A DNA stretch of 64,000 bases. It comes from Hydrogenophilus sp. Its GTDB lineage: Bacteria > Pseudomonadota > Gammaproteobacteria > Burkholderiales > Thiobacillaceae. The stretch is from positions 1 to 64,000 of the forward strand of contig DYFK01000017.1 in assembly GCA_020725265.1 (NCBI GenBank), in the 5' to 3' direction. Under the pieces are notes generated by a model. The model saw only the letters and a program-made list of their open reading frames with translations. It did no database searches and was not told where the DNA came from. Positions within the stretch are counted from its first letter, which is position 1, and the number at the start of each line of letters is the position of its first letter. The position numbers and the translations under genes were made by a program. Below are positions 19,893 to 27,800 of this stretch, piece after piece.

Positions 19893-20287
19893 GGTCGCGC
19901 GCGCGCCGGGATCAGGCTGAAGCGCGCCTCCAGGTAACGGCCGTGTTCGTCCTGGCCGGCCGGCTCCAGCCAGAGATCGAAATAGCCGGATTGCGGATGC
20001 CGGAACGAATAACCGCCCTGGACCAGGGTGGAAGCCAGTTCGCCGCGAAAGCGCAGGCTGAACTGTTCGATGCGTTCGCCGGAGCCATGGTCGCGGATCT
20101 CGACCAGGGTCAGGCTTTCCACCGGGCGCGCGCCGGTACCGCCCCAGACCTCGAAGCTTTCTCCCTGATAGGCCTGATAGGCCGCCAGCGACGGGCGGCC
20201 ATCGAGCGGCGGACGCGCGGGCGGTTCGGCGACGGCGGCGCCGGCCGAAAGCACGAACAGGATGGCAAGGACGCTGGCGCGGATCAT
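19889..20287 (-). CDS. Secreted DUF6916-like protein
   Basis: A 132-residue protein with a clear Sec signal (MIRASVLAILFVLSAGAAVA). The mature domain has the pattern PSLAAYQAYQGESFEVW, LTLVEI, FSLRFRG, LVQGGYSFRHPQSG and a closing YLEARFSL strand, which parallels the leaderless protein at 18354-18656. Start and stop overlap the neighbouring tail-collar and GNAT genes by four bases each. A periplasmic or extracellular accessory role for the collar proteins is inferred from context only. Confidence 0.72.
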   Translation of the reverse strand: MIRASVLAILFVLSAGAAVAEPPARPPLDGRPSLAAYQAYQGESFEVWGGTGARPVESLTLVEIRDHGSGERIEQFSLRFRGELASTLVQGGYSFRHPQSGYFDLWLEPAGQDEHGRYLEARFSLIPARARP

Positions 20288-20799
20288 GTCCGTGGCGGAT
20301 ACACGCCCTGCAGGGCGATGCAGAAATAGAAAGTCAGATACGGCTGCATGTTGTTGTGCGGCTGGCCGCCACCGGCCGCTGCCAATGCATGCGGCGACAG
20401 GCTGGTGGCCGAACCGGCGGGCGCGTACTGGTGGATGGCGATGCCGGTGGCGAGCAGTGCCGCCGTCGGCGTCTGGTTCTGGCCGTCGGCCAGGGAAACT
20501 TTGACGGCATGGCTGTGCGCCGGCATTTCCGATTCCAGCAGGCTGACGGTTTCCGAGCCGCCGGTCTCGCCCAGATCATGCAGGCTCAGTCCCGGCCCCT
20601 GGCCGGGATGCATGGGCGCGCGGCCTTGCAGGTCGGGCAGCGCGAAATTGCTCATGCCGTTGCCGCCGTAGGTGGTGCCCAGCAGCGAGAACAGCGCGGT
20701 GTTCTGCGACAGCGGCATGAGCTGGCCATCACACCTGGCCCAGCCGTTGGGCGCGAAGTTGAACGGGAAAATCCGGATTTCGGCGACGAATGGGTCCAT
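20284..20799 (-). CDS. Phage tail-collar domain protein (microcystin-dependent-protein type), copy 3
   Basis: A 171-residue protein of the tail-collar family found in T4-type fibres and in bacterial Mdp-like proteins. It has the family layout: FVAEIRIFPFNFAPNGWARC, then CDGQLMPLSQNTALFSLLGT, YGG, FALPDLQGRAPMH, and a C-terminal GGGQPHNNMQPYLTFYFCIA. It has no export signal. A Shine-Dalgarno TGAGGAC precedes the ATG. It is one of three tandem paralogues in this operon; no other phage genes are present. The function of the bacterial versions is not established. Confidence 0.85.
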   Translation of the reverse strand: MDPFVAEIRIFPFNFAPNGWARCDGQLMPLSQNTALFSLLGTTYGGNGMSNFALPDLQGRAPMHPGQGPGLSLHDLGETGGSETVSLLESEMPAHSHAVKVSLADGQNQTPTAALLATGIAIHQYAPAGSATSLSPHALAAAGGGQPHNNMQPYLTFYFCIALQGVYPPRT

Positions 20800-20809
20800 G
20801 GCAATGTCC

Positions 20810-21322
20810 TCAGGTCGGTGACGGGAAAATCCCGAACAGCGAGATGATGAAGCTGACGCACAGATAGGGCTGCATGTTCGTGTGCGGCTGCGAGCCCCCG
20901 GTGCCGCCGACCGTCTGCGCGGACAGCGTCGATGGCGGACTGTCGGTTCCGTAGGGCGTGATCGTCGCCGCCTGCGCGCGTCCGGGTAGGACGTTGGCCG
21001 ATGGCGCGGTGCCGGTCGCCAGGTTGTTGCTGGCGAGCATCGCGTGGCCGTGCGCCGGGATCTGGTTGACGGTCAGGGTGATTTCCTCGGCGCCGCCGGT
21101 TTCCGCCAGCATGAAGCCGTTGCCCTGGTGGATCGGGATGCGGCCGCGCAGGTCGGGCAGCGCGAAGGTCGACTGGCCGTCGCCGCCGTAGGTGGTGCCG
21201 ATCAGTTGGAACAGGGTTTCGTTCTCGCTGATCGGCAGCAGCTGGCCTTCGCAGAACATCCAGCCGGCCGGAGCGAAATTGCCCGCGAACATGCGGATTT
21301 CACCAACGTAGGGTTGCGCCAT
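20810..21322 (-). CDS. Phage tail-collar domain protein, copy 2
   Basis: A 170-residue paralogue with the same motif order (VGEIRMFAGNFAPAGWMFC, CEGQLLPISENETLFQLIGT, FALPDLRGRIPIHQG, GGSQPHTNMQPYLCVSFII). The central region between the PDLRGR motif and the C-terminal motif differs from copies 1 and 3, as in fibre tip domains that vary in binding surface. The gap before copy 3 is 10 bases. The upstream spacer holds a duplicated ribosome-binding segment (21330-21361). Confidence 0.85.
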   Translation of the reverse strand: MAQPYVGEIRMFAGNFAPAGWMFCEGQLLPISENETLFQLIGTTYGGDGQSTFALPDLRGRIPIHQGNGFMLAETGGAEEITLTVNQIPAHGHAMLASNNLATGTAPSANVLPGRAQAATITPYGTDSPPSTLSAQTVGGTGGSQPHTNMQPYLCVSFIISLFGIFPSPT

Positions 21323-21329
21323 GGTCGTG

Positions 21330-21361
21330 TTTCCTCGGGGTCCGGTTTCCTCGGGGTCCGC
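21330..21361 (-). repeat. 16-bp tandem duplication carrying the ribosome site of collar copy 2
   Basis: The segment TTTCCTCGGGGTCCGG occurs twice head to tail with 15 of 16 bases the same. On the coding strand each copy carries an AGGAAA Shine-Dalgarno-like core. The downstream one is correctly placed for the ATG at 21322. This lengthens the spacer between collar copies 1 and 2 to 43 bases. Confidence 0.75.
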
Positions 21362-21365
21362 CGCG

Positions 21366-21872
21366 TCAGTTCGGGCTCGGGAAGATGCCCTGCAAGGCGA
21401 TGCAGAAGCTCAGGGTCAGGAACGGTTGCATGTTCAGGTGCGCCTGCGAACCGCCGCTGTTGCCGACCGCGTCGGTCGCCATCGCCACGAGATTGCTCGC
21501 CGGCGCGTACAGGTTGGCGCCCCGGCTCTGCGCGAGCATTTGGTTGCTGTTCGGGATGCCGGTGGTCGCGACCGCGCTGGAGGCGGAAAACACGTGGGTA
21601 TGCGTCGGCAGTTCGGCGCTGCTCAACGTGTGCGCCTGTTCGCCGGCGCGTTCGCCCAGGGTATGGCCGTTGCCGACGTGGATGGGCGTGCGTCCGCGCA
21701 GGTCGGGCAGCGCGAAGTTGACCTGGCCGTCGCCGCCGAAGGTGGTGCCGAGCAGCGCGAACAGGGCCTGATTCTGGTTGATCGGCAGCAACTGGCCGTT
21801 GCACAGCGCCCAGCCTTTCGGCGCGAACACGAAGCTCATCAGCCGGATTTCGGAGAGAAAGGGTTCAGCCAT
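21366..21872 (-). CDS. Phage tail-collar domain protein, copy 1
   Basis: A 168-residue paralogue (LSEIRLMSFVFAPKGWALC, CNGQLLPINQNQALFALLGT, FALPDLRGRTPIHVGNGH, GGSQAHLNMQPFLTLSFCIA). It follows the giant adhesin gene by only 13 bases and has AAGGA upstream of its ATG. The tight linkage of all three collar proteins to a giant secreted protein suggests a shared surface structure. Nothing in the sequence shows how they leave the cell, as none has a signal peptide. Confidence 0.85.
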   Translation of the reverse strand: MAEPFLSEIRLMSFVFAPKGWALCNGQLLPINQNQALFALLGTTFGGDGQVNFALPDLRGRTPIHVGNGHTLGERAGEQAHTLSSAELPTHTHVFSASSAVATTGIPNSNQMLAQSRGANLYAPASNLVAMATDAVGNSGGSQAHLNMQPFLTLSFCIALQGIFPSPN

Positions 21873-21885
21873 CGTCGGGGTCCTT

Positions 21886-24800
21886 TCAGGGCAGACTGCA
21901 ATTGGAGAAGCCGGAGGTCGCGGAAATCAGCTGGGTGCCATTGCCGGCCGGGTTCAGCGCGTCGATGTAATTCTCGACGCCGGGCGAGGCGGTCGCCGCC
22001 ATGCCGTGCACGCCGAAGGCATGGACGGCGGAGGCGGTGCCCTGCTTGCGCAGACCGATGCCCGGGTGGCCGCCACTGCCGGCGCTGGTGTTGCCGGACA
22101 GATTGGCGCACACGGTTTCGTTCAACGAGCTGGCGTTGCCGGAATCCAGCCGGATGCCCGGGCGCACGCCGCCCAGTGGCGCGGCGACGGCGTTGTTCTG
22201 GAGTTTGGCGCGCAGCATGCCGCTGGCGCCGCGCGCGACCAGCAGGATGCCGTTGCCGTCGGTGGCGCTGATGGCGTTGTTGCTGGCGGTGGCGGTCAGA
22301 TAGGGCGTGTCGGTATTGACGAGGCCGCCGGTGCCACCGCCGATGCCGGGCGAGCCGAAGGTGTTGTTGGCCACCAGCGTGTTGCCGGACACCGCCATCT
22401 CGACGGTGACGTTGTCGTTGACGCCGAGCAGGATGCCGTGGCCGAGCATGTTGGTCAGCGGATTGGCGACGCTGCCGTTGGTCGAGATGTCGAAGTTGCC
22501 CTGGCCCTTGCCGGTGACCGTGGCGCTGATCGCCTGGGTGGCCAGCTTGGTGGCGGCGTCGCCGGCGATCCGGTTGCCGGTGATGGCGATCCGGTTGCTG
22601 CCGCTGCCGGGCGTGCCGATGGTGCCGCTCGGGCCGGCCGCGTTGGCGTTGCCGCCCTGGACCTGGATGCCTTCGCCACTCGGGAAGTTGGCGATCACGT
22701 TGTTCTGGATATCCGCCCGGGTGAGGTGGGCGACGGTGCTGGCCGAGCCAAGGGTGTTGACGCGGATGCCGACGCCCTTGGAGGTCGCCGTCGAGGTGGA
22801 GCTGGTCAGGGTGTTGTTGGAGATGTCCAGGCTGGCCAGGGTGCCGTTGAAGTTCAGGATATCGACGCCGTGCCAGAGCGCGTTGGTCAGCGTGTTGCCG
22901 GTGATGGTGACGGTGCCGGTCAGGTTGCTTTCGGTGCCGGAGGCCTGGTCGTTGAAGGCGATGTTGGAGTCGTCGGCCTGGCTGCCGGAAGCGTTGATGA
23001 CGCCGTTGGTGAAGCTGAAGCCGTTGACCAGGGTACCGGCGATGCCGCTGCGCGTGGTGTTCTGGATGCGCATCCGGTCGAACGTCGGCGACAGCGTGTT
23101 GGTCAGCGAGATGCCATGGCCGCTGGTGCGCTGGATGATGCCGCCGGAATCGGCCAGACCGGTGCCGGTCACGCGCAGCCGGCCGACCGAGCCGGTGCTG
23201 TTCAGGACGATGCCGTTGACCGGGCCGCTGGCGCCGGTGCCGGCGGAAATGCTCCGGAATTCCAGGCGGTTGGCGCCGATGGTGGTGTTGGCGACGTTGA
23301 GCGCGGTGCCGGTGGTGGTGGTCAGGGTGTTGACCAGATTGCCGGTGGCGTTGGGGTCGCACGGGAATTCGTCGCAGACCTCGACGGTGCCGCCGCCGCT
23401 GGCGGTGAAGGCGGCGTTGGCGCCGGTGCTGAGCTGGAGACCGCCGGCGAAGCGGATGGTGGCGCCGGTATTGGCGCTCAGGAACACCCCTTGGCTGCTG
23501 CCGGAGCCGGTCACCGCGCCGGTCAGCGTGACCGTGCCGGAACTCCGGTTGGCGATGCTGACCACGCGCGCGGCGGCGGTGCCGGCGATGCCACCGGCAT
23601 AGGTCAGGTTGCCGCCGCCGCCACTGAGATTGAAGGCGTGGCTGCTGGCGCCGGACAGCGCGCCGCCGCCCAGCGCGACATCGCCGGTGACGCTGGCCAG
23701 GCTGACGTTGCTGGCGCCGCCGCCGGAGCTGACGCCGGTGAACGTGGCGCCGCTGGCGAACGCGCCGGTGGTCAGGTTGAGCGCGGCACCGGCCGGATTG
23801 TCGATGGCGACGTCGGCGACGGTCAGGGTGCCGAAGTTGTTGCCCGCCAGCGCCGCCGTGCTGGCGTTGCCCAGGGTAAGGCCGCGGACGGTGTTGCCGG
23901 TGGCCAGGGTCACCGTGGTGCCGGCGCTGGTCAGCCGGGTCAGGGTGCCGTTGCCGGCGTTCATGGCCGGCAACGGCAGGCTGCCGCTGCCGGGGCTGAC
24001 GCCGGCGATGCTGGCCAGGCTGGCGCTGGCGTCCTGGCCGACCAGTTTCTGGCTGGCGCGCAGGGTCAACGAGGCGTCGTAGGCGGAGCCGCTTTCGTAC
24101 AGGAAGATGGTGTCGCCGTCGCCGGGATGGTTGCCGGTGCCGTCGTTGATCGCGGCCAGGCTGGCCAGCGTGGTGAACGGGTTGGACAGGCGGCCGTCGC
24201 AGGCGGCCAGGCAGGCGTTGACGTTGTTGTCGACGAACCAGATGGTGGCGCCGACCGGGATGGTGACGGTGGCGGTGCTGGTGCCGCCGGTGGTCTGCAA
24301 GGTGTAGGTGAAGCTGTCATTGCCCTCGAAACCGGCTGGCGGGTTGTAGCTGAAGCGGCCGACGCCGGCGCCGCTGGTGACCATGACCACGTCGCCGCCG
24401 TTGGCGCTGGTGGCGTCGTAGGCGCTGATGGTAGCGGTACCGGCGGCGAACTGGTCGTTGTCGACCACGGAATAGGGGATCTGCGCGGAATCGATGCCGA
24501 CGTTGCCGATCACGGTCTGCGGATAGGTGTCGTTCACGGCTTGCGGCGGCACGCTGAAGTCGAACACGTGGTCGGCGGTCATGTGGTCGGGCGGATCGCC
24601 GGCGTCGCTGTCGCTGATCTGGTTGGCGATCACCGTGACCTGGCAGGTGGCGCCGGCCGGCAGATCGCTGTCCGGGGTCAGGGTGTAGGCGGTGGCGGCG
24701 CCACTCAGGCTGAAGCCGCGGACCACGCCGGCGCAGGCCAGTTCGAAGGAGGCACTGGTGGCGGTCACGCTCTCGTTGAAGTTGACGGTGATGGTGCTGG

Positions 24801-27800
24801 CGACGGCTACGCCGGTGGCGCCGTCGGCCGGCGTGGTCGAGGTCACCGCCGGCGGCGTGTCGACGGTGAAGCCGAACACGTGGTTGGCGGCCATGGCGTC
24901 GGGCGGATCGACGGCGTCCTGATCGGTGACCTGGGCGCCGTATACCGTCACCGCGCAGGCTTCCCCGGCCACGAAGTCGCCGTTCGGATCGATCGTGTAG
25001 CTGTTCGGCCCACCGCTGACGACGCTGTTGGTGGGCGTGTGGTTGCCGCTGACGGCGCAGGCGATCTCGAACCAGCCGCCGGTGACGTCGACCGGTTCGC
25101 TGAACTGGATGACCACGTTGCTCTGGCTGCCGACCTGGACGGCGCCGTTGGCCGGGGTGGTGCCGGTGACCGCCGGGTAGGCGTCGGTGGTGAATTCGAT
25201 GACCTGGTCGGCGGCCATCTGGTCGGGCGGGTCGATGCCGTCGACGTCGGTGATTTCCGCCGCCCGCGCGGTCACCCGGCAGGTCGCGCCGGCCGGCAGC
25301 AGGCTGCTCGGGGTCAGCGTGAAGCTGGTCGCGGAGCCAGGCAGGGACGGGCTGGTGGTGAAGGCGACCGGGCTGGCGGCCGGGCATTCCAGCGAGAAGG
25401 CATTGGCGCTGGCCAGGACCGCCTCACTGAAATTCAGGGTGATGACGATGTCGGTGGCGAGCGGACCGGCGCCGTCGGCCGGGCTGGAACCGGTCAGCCA
25501 GGGCGTGGCGTCGACGCTGAACTGGAAGCCGTGGTCGGCCGCCATCTGGTCCGGTGGGTCGTTGCTGTCCTGGTCCGTGACCTGGGCGGCGTGGATGGTG
25601 ACGTCGCAGGTTTCGCCGGTGGCGAAATCGACGTTGGGATCGATGGTGAACGTGGTCGGACCGCCGCCGACCACGGTGGCGGCGGGCTGACGGGTACCGG
25701 TGGCGGAGCACTGGATGGTGAACCAGTTGCCGGTGACGTTGACCGCTTCGCTGAAGGTGATGGCCAGGCTGGCGTTGGTCGCGACCACGCCCTGATGCGC
25801 CGGCGTCGTCGACTGCACCGCCGGCGGCGCGTCGATGGTGAAGGAGAAGACGTGGTTGGCCAGCATCGCGTCGGGCGGATCGCCATCGTCGGCGTCGGTG
25901 ATCTGGGCGCCATGCACGGTGACCACGCAGGTCTCGCCGGGCTGGAAATCGACATTCGGGTCGATCTGGAAATCGACCGGGCCGCCGCTGACCACGGTGT
26001 CGCCGACCAGGCGCGCGCCGCTGCCGGGGCAGTCGATGTGGAACCACTCGCCGGTGACGTTGACCGCCTCGCTGAAACTGATCAGCACGTCGGCATCGGG
26101 CGGCGCGCCGGGCGCGCCATCCGCCGGCAGGGTGGCGGAGATGGTGGGTGGCTGGTCGATGGTGAAGCCGACGGTGCGGTTCGCGACCATGGCGTCGACC
26201 GGGTCGATGCTGTCCTGGTCGGTGACGCGGGCGGCGTCGATGGTCAGGACACAGGTTTCGCCGATCGCGAAATCGGCGGTCGGATCGATGGTGAAGGTGG
26301 TCGGCCCGCCGGCGACCACCATGTCGCCCCAGGCGCGCGCGCCCGTGATCGAACAGCTCAGGTCGAACCAGATGCCGTCGACGTCGACCGGTTCGCTGAA
26401 GGTCAGGCTGAGCACGGCCTGTGTGCCGACCTGGACGGCGCCGTCGGTGGGCGTCGAGCTGGCCAGATCGGGCGCGGCGTCGGCGCTGAACTGGACGACG
26501 TGGTCACTGGCCGGATGTTCGGGCGGATCGGCGCTGTCGAGATCGCGGACCTGGGCGGCGACGATGGTCAGCGCGCAGGCCTCACCCGGAGTGAAATCGA
26601 CGTCCGGGTCGATGGTGAAGGTGGTCGGCCCGCCGGTGACCGTGGTCGCCGCCGGCAATAGCGTGCCGGAATCGGCGCAGGTCAGCGTGAACCAGTCGCC
26701 GCTGACCGTGACCGGCTCGCTGAAGGTGACGGTCAGGCTGGCGTTGCCGGCCACCACCGCGCCCTCGGTCGGGTTCGTCGAGGCCACGGCCGGGGCTTCG
26801 TCGATGGTGAAGGCGAAGACGTGGTTGGCCGCCATCTGGTCGGGCGGATCGTTGGCGTCGATGTCGGTGACGGCGGCGGCGAACACGGTGGCGACACAGG
26901 TCTCGCCGGGCTCGAAATCGAGCACCGGGTCCAGCGAGAAGCTGGTGAGCATGCCCGACACCGCGGTGTTGGCGGCGGTGCGCATGCCCGACACCGGGCA
27001 GTCGAGCTGGAACCAGCCGGCGGCCAGATTGACCGGTTCGCTGAACGTGATGTCGACGTTGGCGTTGGCGGCGACGCCGGTGGCGCCGGCGGCCGGCGTG
27101 GTCGCCTGCACGGCCGGTGGCGCGTCGGTGAAGAAGCTGAAGCCTTGGTCGGCGAGCGGGTGCTCGGGCGGGTCATTGGCGTCGACGTCGCCGACCTGGC
27201 TGGCGATCACGTTGACCACGCAGGTCGCGCCCACGGGTAGGGCCGCCAGCGGGGCGAGCGTGTAGGTGGCGGCGCCACCCGGTGCCGCCGGGCTGAGCGT
27301 GAAGGCTTGCGGCGCGCCGGCGCAGGTCAGTGTGAAAGCGTTGGCGGTGACGTTGACCGGCTCGCTGAATTCCACCGTGACGCTGGCGCCGGGCAGCAGC
27401 GATCCGCCATTCGCCGGCGAATGCGCGACGACGCTCGGCGCCTGGTCGATGGTGAAGCCGAAAACATGGTTGGCGGCCATGTGGTCGGGCGGGTCGTTGC
27501 CGTCGAGGTCGCCGACCTGGGCGGCGAACACGGTGACCGTGCAGGTCTCGCCGGCGGCGAAGCCGGTGGCGGGGGTGATCGCGAACGTGGTCGGGCCGCC
27601 GGAAACCGCGGTATCGGCGACCTGGCGAATGCCGGAGGTCGGGCAGTCGATCCGGAACCACTCGCCGGTGACGGCGACCGGCTCGCTGAAGGTGATGCTC
27701 AGGCCGGCGTCGCCGGCGACGTCGGTGGCGGCGTCGGCCGGGCTGCTGGCGATCACGGTCGGCGCCTGGTCGGTGGCGAAGCCGAAGACGTGGTCGGCGG

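Noticed and set aside
20284-21872. Prophage remnant suggested by tail-collar proteins
   Set aside because: No capsid, terminase, integrase, lysis or other tail genes flank them. Base composition matches the surroundings, and the genes are embedded in a coherent operon with a secreted protein and GNAT.
21778-26661. Very long open frame (1627 codons) on the plus strand opposite the giant adhesin gene
   Set aside because: It is a by-product of GC-rich codon bias and the repeat structure on the other strand. Its product is low-complexity Gly/Ala/Val/Arg/Asp without a recognisable domain, and it has no ribosome site.
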